A stretch of 64,000 nucleotides of DNA from Streptomyces halstedii (GTDB taxonomy: Bacteria > Actinomycetota > Actinomycetes > Streptomycetales > Streptomycetaceae). Position numbers and translations under genes: made by a program. Below, piece after piece: positions 1 to 7,934 of this stretch. The stretch is taken from positions 1 through 64,000 of the forward strand of contig JOAZ01000031.1 of assembly GCA_000720535.1 (NCBI GenBank). Reading direction: 5' to 3'. Positions within the stretch are counted from its first letter, which is position 1, and each line of letters starts with the position of its first letter. The notes beneath the pieces were generated by a model. It worked only from the letters and a program-made list of their open reading frames with translations. It ran no database searches and was not told where the DNA came from.

Positions 1-6
1 CACGCA

Positions 7-40
7 AGACGCTCGGCTGGGCTACCCCAGCCGAGCGTCT
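7..40. terminator. Perfect 15-bp hairpin
   Basis: Arms at 7-21 and 26-40 are perfect reverse complements around a 4-nt loop. There is no T tract, but it has the form of a strong bidirectional actinobacterial terminator, probably ending a gene to the left of the window. I see nothing else between it and position 136. Confidence 0.7.
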
Positions 41-136
41 ACGTGATCTACTCACCGCCTAAAACCAAGTGGTGTTGCGACGACCCCTGGAACCCAAGCT
101 CCTGGTGAGGAGTACGGGGCCTTCGCCGTGCGGTGT

Positions 137-161
137 CCCGGGGCCCTGAGAGGGCCCTGGG
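137..161 (-). terminator. Terminator of accB-accE
   Basis: An 11-bp stem (137-147 with 151-161, one G-T type pair) and a 3-nt loop lie immediately downstream of the accE stop codon at 169-171. Confidence 0.6.
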
Positions 162-168
162 GGCGTTC

Positions 169-372
169 TCAGCCCTGCCAGCTGTGCGGGGCGCGGAAGC
201 CGGGGGTGCGCTCCAGCCGACGCCATCCGGCGGTGCTGCGGCCGCGGTGGGCGGGCGCCTCGGGCACCGCGGCGGCGCGGGCGAGCAGGACGGCGGTGAT
301 GGCGGCGAGTTCCTCGGGGCCGGCCTGGCCCTTCTCGACGCGCAGCACGGACTCGGCGGGGGTGACGCTCAT
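169..372 (-). CDS. accE: Acyl-CoA carboxylase epsilon subunit
   Basis: This 67-residue protein has the pattern of the small actinobacterial epsilon subunit. The N-terminal half reads VEKGQAGPEELAAITAVL, which is the conserved 'roG.ps.eElAAl.avl' segment, followed by a variable linker and a W-rich C-terminus. In the family this subunit binds the carboxyltransferase (beta) hexamer and raises the activity of the acetyl/propionyl-CoA carboxylase that supplies malonyl- and methylmalonyl-CoA. It lies 63 bases after accB on the same strand. The ATG at 372 is preceded by GGAGA. The assignment is firm; the symbol rests on neighbourhood. Confidence 0.85.
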   Translation of the reverse strand: MSVTPAESVLRVEKGQAGPEELAAITAVLLARAAAVPEAPAHRGRSTAGWRRLERTPGFRAPHSWQG

Positions 373-435
373 GGGTGTCTCCGTCTTCTGGGCAGGAGGT
401 GCGGACGCGGGCGGGGTGGTCGCGGGCGGCCGGGC

Positions 436-2019
436 CTACTGCGGGGGGTTGCCGTGCTTGCGGGACGGCAGGTCGGCGTGCTTGGTGCGGAGCATCGCGA
501 GCGAGGCGATCAGGACCTCACGGGTCTCGGCCGGGTCGATGACGTCGTCGACCAGTCCGCGCTCGGCGGCGTAGTAGGGGTGCATCAGCTCGGCCTTGTA
601 CTCCTTGACCATGCGGGCCCGCATGGCGTCCGGGTCCTCGGCGTCGGCGATCTGGCGGCGGAAGATGACGTTGGCGGCGCCTTCGGCGCCCATGACGGCG
701 ATCTCGTTGGTCGGCCAGGCGTAGGTGAGGTCGGCGCCGATGGACTGGCTGTCCATGACGATGTAAGCGCCCCCGTACGCCTTGCGCAGGATGAGCGAGA
801 TCCTCGGCACGGTGGCGTTGCAGTAGGCGTACAGGAGTTTGGCGCCGTGCCGGATGATTCCACCGTGCTCCTGGTCGACGCCGGGCAGGAAGCCGGGTAC
901 GTCCAGGAGAGTGACGATCGGGATGTTGAAGGCGTCACACATCTGGACGAATCGCGCGGCCTTCTCGGACGCCTCGATGTCCAGGACACCGGCCAGGGAC
1001 TGGGGCTGGTTGGCCACGATGCCGACGACCTGGCCGTCGAGCCGGGCCAGGGCGCACACGATGTTGCGGGCCCAGCGCTCGTGGACCTCCAGGAAGTCGC
1101 CGTCGTCGACGAGCTCCTCGATGACCTTGTGCATGTCGTACGGCCGGTTTCCGTCGGCCGGGACCAGGTCCAGCAGGACGTCGCCGCGCCGGTCGGCCGG
1201 GTCGTCGCTGGGGACGACGGGCGGGTTCTCGCGGTTGTTGGAGGGCAGCATCCCGATGAGGTAGCGGACCTCGGCGATGCAGGTCTCCTCGTCGTCGTAC
1301 GCGAAGTGCGCCACGCCCGAGGTCTCGGCGTGCACGTCGGCGCCGCCGAGGCCGTTCTGGGTGATCTCCTCGCCGGTGACCGCCTTGACGACGTCCGGGC
1401 CGGTGATGAACATCTGCGAGGTCTCGCGGACCATGAACACGAAGTCCGTGAGCGCCGGGCTGTAGGCCGCCCCGCCCGCGCACGGGCCGAGCATCACGCT
1501 GATCTGCGGGATGACACCGGAGGCGCGGGTGTTGCGCTGGAAGATGCCGCCGTATCCGGCGAGCGCGCTCACACCCTCCTGGATGCGGGCGCCGGCGCCG
1601 TCGTTGAGCGAGACCAGCGGGGCACCGGCCGAGATGGCCATGTCCATGATCTTGTGGATCTTGGTGGCGTGGGCCTCGCCCAGCGCTCCCCCGAAGATCC
1701 GGAAGTCGTGCGCGTAGACGAAGACGGTACGGCCGTCGACCGTGCCCCAGCCGGTGATGACACCGTCGGTGTACGGCTTCTTGGCCTCCAGGCCGAAGCC
1801 GGTCGCCCGGTGCCGGCGCAGCTGCTCGACCTCCTTGAACGAACCGGCGTCCAGCAGCAGCTCGATGCGCTCCCGGGCCGTCAGCTTGCCTTTGGCGTGC
1901 TGCGCCTCGGTCGCCCGGTCACTCGGTCCGCGCCGCGCCTGCTCGCGCAGCGCCAGCAGCTCGGCCACCCGGCCACGGGTGTCGCTCGGCTCGCCCGGGA
2001 TTTCGTCCACAACGGTCAT
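436..2019 (-). CDS. accB: Acyl-CoA carboxylase beta (carboxyltransferase) subunit
   Basis: This 527-residue protein spans the two crotonase-like carboxyltransferase halves of the PccB/AccB family at the usual length. Diagnostic stretches include GGALGEAHATKIHKIMD and GAGARIQEGVSALAGYG in the N half, and TLLDVPGFLPGVDQEHGGIIRHGAKLLYAY and GGAYIVMDSQSIGADLTYAWP in the C half (biotin/acyl-CoA site region). It transfers the carboxyl group from carboxybiotin on the alpha subunit to acetyl- or propionyl-CoA in the cytoplasm. The alpha subunit is not in the window. The ATG at 2019 lacks a good ribosome site and has a TAGGGT -10 hexamer six bases upstream, so the message is probably leaderless. Acetyl versus propionyl preference cannot be read safely here. 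Confidence 0.93.
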   Translation of the reverse strand: MTVVDEIPGEPSDTRGRVAELLALREQARRGPSDRATEAQHAKGKLTARERIELLLDAGSFKEVEQLRRHRATGFGLEAKKPYTDGVITGWGTVDGRTVFVYAHDFRIFGGALGEAHATKIHKIMDMAISAGAPLVSLNDGAGARIQEGVSALAGYGGIFQRNTRASGVIPQISVMLGPCAGGAAYSPALTDFVFMVRETSQMFITGPDVVKAVTGEEITQNGLGGADVHAETSGVAHFAYDDEETCIAEVRYLIGMLPSNNRENPPVVPSDDPADRRGDVLLDLVPADGNRPYDMHKVIEELVDDGDFLEVHERWARNIVCALARLDGQVVGIVANQPQSLAGVLDIEASEKAARFVQMCDAFNIPIVTLLDVPGFLPGVDQEHGGIIRHGAKLLYAYCNATVPRISLILRKAYGGAYIVMDSQSIGADLTYAWPTNEIAVMGAEGAANVIFRRQIADAEDPDAMRARMVKEYKAELMHPYYAAERGLVDDVIDPAETREVLIASLAMLRTKHADLPSRKHGNPPQ

Positions 2020-2025
2020 GCACCG

Positions 2026-2031
2026 ACCCTA
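2026..2031 (-). promoter_or_regulatory. -10 element for a leaderless accB mRNA
   Basis: TAGGGT on the minus strand ends 6 nt before the accB ATG (2019). With no Shine-Dalgarno sequence, transcription would start at or next to the start codon. No convincing -35 is seen. Confidence 0.45.
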
Positions 2032-2259
2032 CGAACCTGACCATGGAATGCGCGCCGTCCACTCCGAACAGTCTCCTGCCCCGTTTCCTGGTGGCACCTG
2101 ACAGAAGGCGGGTGCCGTGCAGCCCATCCGCCAGGTCACGCCGCTCTTTCGTTGTGGGGCTCCGACAAAGCCGCCGATGTGGTGTGCGGCACATCGGGCC
2201 CCGCGCGCCACGCCGTGGATCCACCGGGGCGGGGTATCGCCCGGCCCCGGGACGGCAGA

Positions 2260-2287
2260 GGGGCGGCGCCGCGAACGGCACCGCCCC
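2260..2287 (-). terminator. Terminator of the GH101 gene
   Basis: A 12-bp GC stem (2260-2271 with 2276-2287, one mismatch) and a 4-nt loop lie 24 nt past the GH101 stop. A second, weaker 8-bp hairpin lies at 2174-2197 in the 291-bp gap before accB; nothing else is seen in that gap. Confidence 0.6.
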
Positions 2288-2310
2288 GTGGGCCTGGGAC
2301 CCTCAGCCGG

Positions 2311-5300
2311 TCACGCTCCGCAGTGGAAGCGCGCGTCGCCCCAGTCCGCGTGGTCGTTGCCGTTGCCGTCCCCGCCGTCGCCGACGACCAGGTCGACGTA
2401 CCTGGCGCCGGTGACGTCGGCCCGGAGCGCGTACGCGGGGTCGGACCCCGTCAGCACCGGTGACTGCGCCTTCGCCGTCCCGTCGGCCTCGACGGAGAAC
2501 CGCACCGTACCGCGTGCGGCCTGGATGTCGTCCACCCCGACCTCGGCGGTGAAGGAGGCGCAGTGCCCGCCCAGGTAGTAGCGGATCCTCGCCGGGGCGT
2601 GGGTGCCGAGCCCCTTCTCGTAGGTCACCCCGCCGATCGTCAGCGCGGTGCCGTCGCCGCTGCCGGCCTCGCCGTTGGACCGGTTCCGCTCGACCGGCCC
2701 CCAGCCGTTCTCGGCCGACGTCCAGTCCAGGTCTCCGGCCCAGCTGTCGGTGGTGGGCGGCGGGGGCAGGGTGCGTACGGTGCTCCGCGCCTCCAGGCCG
2801 CGCGCGGTGCCGTCCACCGTGTACGAGGCGGTGGCCGCGAGGTCGTACGAGCGGTACTCCGCGTCGGCGGGGGGTGTGACCCGCCAGGTGCCGGTGACCC
2901 CGGCGCCCGGGGCGACCGTGCCGAAGCCGACGGCGCCCGAGGGCTCGGCGGTCCAGCCCTCGGGGACGTCCAGGTCCAGTCCGACGCCCTTGACCGCGAC
3001 CGTCTCGTGGTTGGTGAAGGCGGCCTTCACCTCGTGGGCGGTGCCGGGCTCCAGCGCCTGGGACCCGGCGGCCAGCGAGAGCGTGGCGCAGGCGGCCCGC
3101 TCGGCGGCCGGGGCCGGTCCGAGGTCGGTCACGGTGAACGCGTCGAGGACGAAGTCGGCGCCCTCGGGCGCGCCCGCGAGCTTGCGCAGTCCGGTCCAGG
3201 TGTCACCGCATCCGGCGGTGACGGTCTCGGAGAAGTGCCCGGTGGTGCGCTGCTGCCCGATGGGGGTGGCCCGGGTCTGCGTGGTGGTCGGGGTGGAGCC
3301 GGTACCGGCCCGGTCGTAGCCGTCGACCCAGGCGTAGGCCCCGGCGTGGCTGGACTGGTAGTCGAACTCGACCCGGTAGCGGCGGCCTTCGCCCATCGGC
3401 ACGGTCCAGGGGGCGGTCCGGTAGACGAGGCCCTCGTTCTCCTCGTGGGACTTGAGGGACTCCTTGCCGCCGAGGACGTCGTCGACCAGCTTCCCGTTCC
3501 AGCCGGCCTGGGTGTAGGGGGCGTGCGACTGGGAGATGCTGGTGCGGGGGTCGGTGGAGCCGCCCGCGTCGCCCTTGAGGAAGGGGCCCCAGCCCTGGTC
3601 GACGTCCTCGAAGTCCTCGTGGACGACGGTGTTCGGCTTCGTCGCGGGGGCGTTGGCGACGATCCGCACGTCATCGGCCCGCACGGTGGCGCCGCTGCCC
3701 TTCGCGGCCTCGATGCGCAGGGTGGTGCGGCCGTTCGCGGGGGCGGTGAAGTTGACCTTGGCCCGCTGGAAGTACGTGCCGTGCCAGTCGGAGGCGGCGA
3801 CGTAGTCCTTGGCGGTGGAGCGGTCCACCGAGACGGACCGGCCCCCGGCCGACAGGGTGGTGTGCCGGGTCTCGCCCGGCTGGACCTCGATGAGCGCGGA
3901 GGCGGTGTAGCGGGCGCCGGGCTTCAGTCCGGTGATCTTCTGCGAGAGCGCCGCCTTCGTGGTGCCGGAGAGCTTGGCGCTGTTGCGTCCCTGGGCGTCG
4001 GTGTCCCGGGTGACGGTGCCGGTCTTCGACCAGCCGCCGAGCTTCTGGCTGTTGAAGCCGGGGTCGTCGACGGGGGTCGCCTCGCCCCACTTGGGGTCGG
4101 CGGCCTTCGGGGCCGCGTCCGGGTAGAGGACGTACGGCTGCCCGGCGGCGGCCTTGAGGGTGATCTTCCCCCGCACCGGCCGGACCGTGCCGGTCTTCTC
4201 CCGGCCGTTGTCGGTCAGCTCGTAGACGGTGTAGGCGCCCTTGCCGGGCACCTCCCAGGTGCTGGTGCCGCCGTCCTCGCTGTAGTGGTAGAGCTTCTTG
4301 CCGCCGTCCCAGGGCAGCAGGTAGTCGCCGCCGCTCAGGACCGTGCGGCCGTGGTCGTAGAAGGTCCGTACGCCGTCCTCGACCGTGCCGCGCAGTCCGC
4401 CGGTGAAGGTGACGTCGTCACCGTCCCAACGGGTGATCTGCTGCTGCTGGAGGTACTTGGCGGGGAGGTTGCGCTCCCAGATGTTGCGGGAGAAGGCGTT
4501 CCAGTCGGTCTCGCCGGTCCAGCCCTCGAAGTCCACGAGCGCGCTCTGGCCGAGGACCGGGTCGTTGTTCCAGACGTCCTTCTCGCCGTTGCGGATGAAC
4601 CGGATGATCTTGGAGTTGAGGCCCTTGTTGGTCGCCCCGCCGTAGTCGAGGTCGTTGGCCCAGTGCGACCAGAGCGAGCCGCGCTCGAACTTGTCGGCCC
4701 ACTCGGTGCCGACGTTCCAGCCCTGTTCCTGGATGCTCCGCAGGGTCTTGTCGGCGATCCAGCCGTGCGAGTAGTAGACGTCGATGTAGAGGAAGGAGAG
4801 GTTGTCGTCCGTCTCGTCGCGCAGTTGCCGGAAGCGCTTGGCGAGGTCCCCGCTGTTGATGTCGCGGCGCTGGTCGATGTAGTAGCTCTGGTTCAGCCAG
4901 TTCCAGCCCGGGGAGTCCTTGTCGACGAGCTTCTCGTCGAAGGCCCTGGCCTCGGGGTACGCCTCGGTGGCGTTGACGTGGACGCCGAAGGTGGCGCCCC
5001 ACTTCTCGCCCTTCTTCAGCAGGGCGTTGAGGTCCTTCAGCCCGCCGGCCCGCTTGTTGTAGTTGCCCCCGTAGTCGGGGTGGGCGGAGTCGTGGCCCTC
5101 GGAGCCGTAGCCCTTGAGCAGCGCCAGCTGGCCCAGGCCGTCCGTCGCGAGGGAGATCCGCTTGACGTCGTCGAGGGTGCGCAGGAAGGGATGGGTGGCC
5201 TGGCTGGCGAAGTTGAACGGGATGTGGGTGACGACCCGGTTCGCGGTGTCCTCGGAGCCCGGTGCCGTGACGCCGACGGACCGGAAGGCGACCGCGCCGT

Positions 5301-6183
5301 CCTGCCAGTCGACGGTCTTGTCGCCGTTGGCGTCGGGGGTGACGACGACCTTCGCCCAGGGCAGGTTCTCCCCGCTCTCCGGCTTCGGCGCACCCTCGCC
5401 GCGGTAGGTCCACTGGCCGGACCACACCCCGACCCGGACGCTGCCGTCGTCGGCCTTGCGGGCCTGGTGCCAGAAGCGGGCACCGTCGCCCGCGGTGGCG
5501 CCGGAGGGCTTGTCGTCGGTGGAGTTGGACTCGACGGCCGCCGCGAGGGAGCCGGTGTTGACCAGCGCGTACGAGGCGCCGGCCGGCGCGCTGTCGGCGG
5601 GCGTCGAACCGGTGACCTTCGCGAAGACGTCGGCGGTCCTCGTGGAGTCCGGGTCGAGCCGGGTGAAGGCGGTGGCGGCGCCGGTGTCGGTGGACGCCAC
5701 GGAGATCAGGTCGTGCCCGGGGATGTCGATGGTGCCGACCCGGAAGGCCTGGGTGTCCCGGACCGCCGTCACCCGGAAGGTGGTGACGCGTCCGGCGACG
5801 GAGAGCGAGGCGTCGATCTCGACGCCCGGCAGGTCGCGGAAGACCAGGGTGTAGCGGGCGGCGGAGGCGGTGAAGGAGGGCGCACGCTTGAGTTCCACGG
5901 GGTGCGCGGTGCCGTTGAGGGTGACGGAGGTGACCGGCCGGGTGGAGCCGGACAGCCGGGCGCCGCCGGCCCGGTCGGTGTAGGTGAGCACCCGTGGGAA
6001 GTCCCGGGCGACGGCGACCGAGAGCTGGGCGGAGGTGAGGACGGCTCCGGCCGCCGGGTCGGACGCGGCCGGCGCGGCGGCGGGCGGCGGTCCGGCGGCC
6101 GTGGCGGGGAGGGCGGTCCCCACGAGGGCCAGGACAGCGGTGGAGGCGGCGACCAGGGCCGCCGAAGAAAGTCTGAGGGACAT
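2311..6183 (-). CDS. Secreted endo-alpha-N-acetylgalactosaminidase (GH101) with NPCBM module
   Basis: This 1290-residue protein has a Sec signal peptide (residues 1-29, ending ALPATAAG). It continues with a galactose-mutarotase-like beta-sandwich (about 60-330), the GH101 catalytic barrel (about 330-680), beta-sandwich carbohydrate-binding modules, an NEW3-type domain (about 1030-1130), and a C-terminal NPCBM (about 1145-1290, WTSAENGWGPVERN...GLGTHAPARI). The barrel carries FLYIDVYYSHGW and GTEWADKFE; Asp468 and Glu494 are my candidates for nucleophile and acid/base. GH101 enzymes release the Gal-beta-1,3-GalNAc disaccharide from mucin-type O-glycans. The gene stands alone, divergent from a GH64 gene. 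Confidence 0.9.
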   Translation of the reverse strand: MSLRLSSAALVAASTAVLALVGTALPATAAGPPPAAAPAASDPAAGAVLTSAQLSVAVARDFPRVLTYTDRAGGARLSGSTRPVTSVTLNGTAHPVELKRAPSFTASAARYTLVFRDLPGVEIDASLSVAGRVTTFRVTAVRDTQAFRVGTIDIPGHDLISVASTDTGAATAFTRLDPDSTRTADVFAKVTGSTPADSAPAGASYALVNTGSLAAAVESNSTDDKPSGATAGDGARFWHQARKADDGSVRVGVWSGQWTYRGEGAPKPESGENLPWAKVVVTPDANGDKTVDWQDGAVAFRSVGVTAPGSEDTANRVVTHIPFNFASQATHPFLRTLDDVKRISLATDGLGQLALLKGYGSEGHDSAHPDYGGNYNKRAGGLKDLNALLKKGEKWGATFGVHVNATEAYPEARAFDEKLVDKDSPGWNWLNQSYYIDQRRDINSGDLAKRFRQLRDETDDNLSFLYIDVYYSHGWIADKTLRSIQEQGWNVGTEWADKFERGSLWSHWANDLDYGGATNKGLNSKIIRFIRNGEKDVWNNDPVLGQSALVDFEGWTGETDWNAFSRNIWERNLPAKYLQQQQITRWDGDDVTFTGGLRGTVEDGVRTFYDHGRTVLSGGDYLLPWDGGKKLYHYSEDGGTSTWEVPGKGAYTVYELTDNGREKTGTVRPVRGKITLKAAAGQPYVLYPDAAPKAADPKWGEATPVDDPGFNSQKLGGWSKTGTVTRDTDAQGRNSAKLSGTTKAALSQKITGLKPGARYTASALIEVQPGETRHTTLSAGGRSVSVDRSTAKDYVAASDWHGTYFQRAKVNFTAPANGRTTLRIEAAKGSGATVRADDVRIVANAPATKPNTVVHEDFEDVDQGWGPFLKGDAGGSTDPRTSISQSHAPYTQAGWNGKLVDDVLGGKESLKSHEENEGLVYRTAPWTVPMGEGRRYRVEFDYQSSHAGAYAWVDGYDRAGTGSTPTTTQTRATPIGQQRTTGHFSETVTAGCGDTWTGLRKLAGAPEGADFVLDAFTVTDLGPAPAAERAACATLSLAAGSQALEPGTAHEVKAAFTNHETVAVKGVGLDLDVPEGWTAEPSGAVGFGTVAPGAGVTGTWRVTPPADAEYRSYDLAATASYTVDGTARGLEARSTVRTLPPPPTTDSWAGDLDWTSAENGWGPVERNRSNGEAGSGDGTALTIGGVTYEKGLGTHAPARIRYYLGGHCASFTAEVGVDDIQAARGTVRFSVEADGTAKAQSPVLTGSDPAYALRADVTGARYVDLVVGDGGDGNGNDHADWGDARFHCGA

Positions 6184-6247
6184 GGGGAACGAGTAATCCC
6201 GCTTCTGGACCGCAGGTCAACGGTTCATGGCCGCCAGAGGTCCTACC

Positions 6248-6276
6248 AGTCCAACAACCGGTTTCCGTTAGTCCAA
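6248..6276. promoter_or_regulatory. Direct repeats in the GH101 upstream region
   Basis: AGTCCAA occurs at 6248-6254 and 6270-6276, exactly 22 bp apart (two helical turns), with a palindromic AACCGGTT (6256-6263) between them, 65-93 bp upstream of the GH101 start. This resembles binding sites of an activator on one DNA face. Function is inferred only. Confidence 0.35.
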
Positions 6277-6400
6277 GTCGCCCCCGGGCCCGCTCCTGGA
6301 CCCGCCGGGTTCGTTTCCTGTCCACCCGGAGCGGGCGGTGGCGGACCGAGGGCCGCCATGGACCGGATCGCGGCGTCGGGTTGTGAAGAAACCCTGCTCT

Positions 6401-6414
6401 TGAGAGCGCTCTCA
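6401..6414. promoter_or_regulatory. LacI-type operator upstream of GH64
   Basis: TGAGAGCGCTCTCA is a perfect 14-bp palindrome with the CG-centred core typical of LacI/CebR family operators. It is identical to the site at 30559-30572 in the oligosaccharide importer gene. It lies 120 bp upstream of the GH64 start, just before a TTGACG hexamer (6425-6430). The rest of the 350-bp gap 6184-6533 shows only the repeats at 6248-6276. Confidence 0.7.
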
Positions 6415-6533
6415 GTCATAACTCTTGACGCTTGAGGCGCACATGGCGAGAGTGGTGCGCACCGCAGACGGCCCCCACCGTGTGACCTCCCCTCCGACCC
6501 CGTCTGCCGCCCCCACACCCCGGGAGTACCTCC

Positions 6534-7760
6534 GTGATTTCGCGCAGAATGTTCCTGACCGGCGCCGCCGCCTCCGCGACCGCGCTCACCTATCCGCTCT
6601 GGGGCAGCGCCCTGGCTCCGCGCGCCTCGGCCGCGGCCGCCACCTGCGAACTGGCCCTGGAGAACCGTTCGTTGCCCGGGACGGTGTACGCGTACGTCAC
6701 CGGCCACGAACAGGGCACCGACCGCTGGGTGCTGCTGCGGGCCGACGGCAGCGTGTACCACCCGGAGTCGCCGGGCGCCCCGCAGACCCCGCTGCCGGTG
6801 GACTGCGCCATCCCGCTGAACGGCGCGGGCGCCGGTCCCGTCGTGCTGACGCTGCCTCAGATGTACGGCGCGCGGGTCTACTTCGTACGCGACGACAAGC
6901 TGGACTTCTATCTGAACCCGGGCCCGTCGCTGGTCGAGCCGGCCTTCGCCACGCCCACCGACCCGAACTACGGGCGCACCTGGTCGTTCGCCGAGTTCAC
7001 CTTCAACCCGCAGCAGTTGTACGCGAACATCAGCTATGTCGACCTGGTGACCGCCCTGCCCATCGGCCTCACCCTGGAGGGCGACTCCACCCACACCGTG
7101 GCACCGCTCCCGGACGGCGCCGTGCAGCGCATCGCCGACGACCTCACGGCGCAGGCCGCCGCCGACGGGCAGCCGTGGGACAAGCTGGTCAGCCGGGGAG
7201 CGGACGGCCAGGTGCTCCGGGTCGTCTCGCCGCAGAACCTGATGGCGCCGTACTTCGACCGGCCCGACGAGATGCCGTTCCGGGACCTGTTCACGGCGCA
7301 GATCGACGAGGTCTGGGAGAAGTACCGCTCCACCGACCTGCGGATCGACCTCCAGGGCGGCCGGGGCACGCTGGCGGGCCGGGTCAGCGGCGACACGCTG
7401 ACCTTCGAGGGCGGGCACACCTTCTCCAAGCCCACCTCGAAGGACATCTTCACCTGCAACCACGGCCCCTTCACCAACAACCCGAGCGACTCGGACGACA
7501 AGAAGGCCCTGCTGGCCAGGATCGCGGCGGGCTTCAACCGGTCGATCATGCTCAGCCACCCGCAGCAGCCGAACGGCACGTCGGTGGCGGACTACTACCA
7601 GGGCGCGGTGACCAACCACTGGTCGCGGGTCGTCCACGCCAACTCCCCCATCGGGTACGCGTTCCCGTACGACGACGTGCGGCCCGACGGTGAGCCGGAC
7701 GTGTCGGGCGCGGCGAACGACGGCAACCCCCGGCGCTTCACGGTGAGCGTGGGTTCCTGA
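6534..7760 (+). CDS. Tat-exported beta-1,3-glucanase, GH64
   Basis: This 408-residue protein begins SRRMFLTGAAASATALTY, a twin-arginine signal (RRxFL) with cleavage likely after the alanine-rich stretch near residue 36. The rest matches the GH64 (laminaripentaose-producing endo-beta-1,3-glucanase) fold: LALENRS near the N-terminus, RVYFVRDDKLDFYLNPG, WSFAEFTFNPQQLYANISYVDLV around the catalytic acids, and VVHANSPIGYAFPYDDV at the C-terminus. It cleaves beta-1,3-glucan (laminarin, fungal walls) outside the cell. The GTG at 6534 has GGGA eight bases upstream. A LacI-type operator precedes it. Its last 32 bases, including the stop, are repeated three times in tandem. Confidence 0.9.
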   Translation: MISRRMFLTGAAASATALTYPLWGSALAPRASAAAATCELALENRSLPGTVYAYVTGHEQGTDRWVLLRADGSVYHPESPGAPQTPLPVDCAIPLNGAGAGPVVLTLPQMYGARVYFVRDDKLDFYLNPGPSLVEPAFATPTDPNYGRTWSFAEFTFNPQQLYANISYVDLVTALPIGLTLEGDSTHTVAPLPDGAVQRIADDLTAQAAADGQPWDKLVSRGADGQVLRVVSPQNLMAPYFDRPDEMPFRDLFTAQIDEVWEKYRSTDLRIDLQGGRGTLAGRVSGDTLTFEGGHTFSKPTSKDIFTCNHGPFTNNPSDSDDKKALLARIAAGFNRSIMLSHPQQPNGTSVADYYQGAVTNHWSRVVHANSPIGYAFPYDDVRPDGEPDVSGAANDGNPRRFTVSVGS

Positions 7761-7824
7761 CCCGGCGCTTCACGGTGAGCGTCGGCCTCTGACCCGGCGC
7801 TTCACGGTGAGCGTCGGCCTCTGA
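7729..7824. repeat. Three tandem 32-bp copies of the GH64 gene 3' end
   Basis: Units at 7729-7760, 7761-7792 and 7793-7824 each run from CCCGGCGCTTCACG to a TGA. Copies 2 and 3 are identical; copy 1, which carries the real last codons and stop, differs at a few bases. A further CCCGG starts a fourth unit. The 32-bp unit length means the frame changes from copy to copy, so only the first is translated with the gene. Confidence 0.95.
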
Positions 7825-7934
7825 CCCGGTGCCCGGACCGTCCGCCACGCGCGGTGGGCGGTCCGGGCACCGGCCGGTGCCCGTCCGGCCCACTCAGGCC
7901 TGCGGGCACCGGGGGCGTGGCGGATCGTTGGTGG

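Noticed and set aside
133-2040. 635-codon frame opposite accB
   Set aside because: Same GC-driven shadow; the minus strand encodes a clear carboxyltransferase.
2174-2197. 8-bp hairpin as a riboswitch or terminator
   Set aside because: Weak, no T tract and not near a start codon in a meaningful way; left as part of the intergenic description.
2563-6435. 1290-codon open frame on the plus strand opposite the GH101 gene
   Set aside because: It is an antisense shadow produced by high third-position GC: low-complexity Gly/Val/Arg composition, no domains, no ribosome site.
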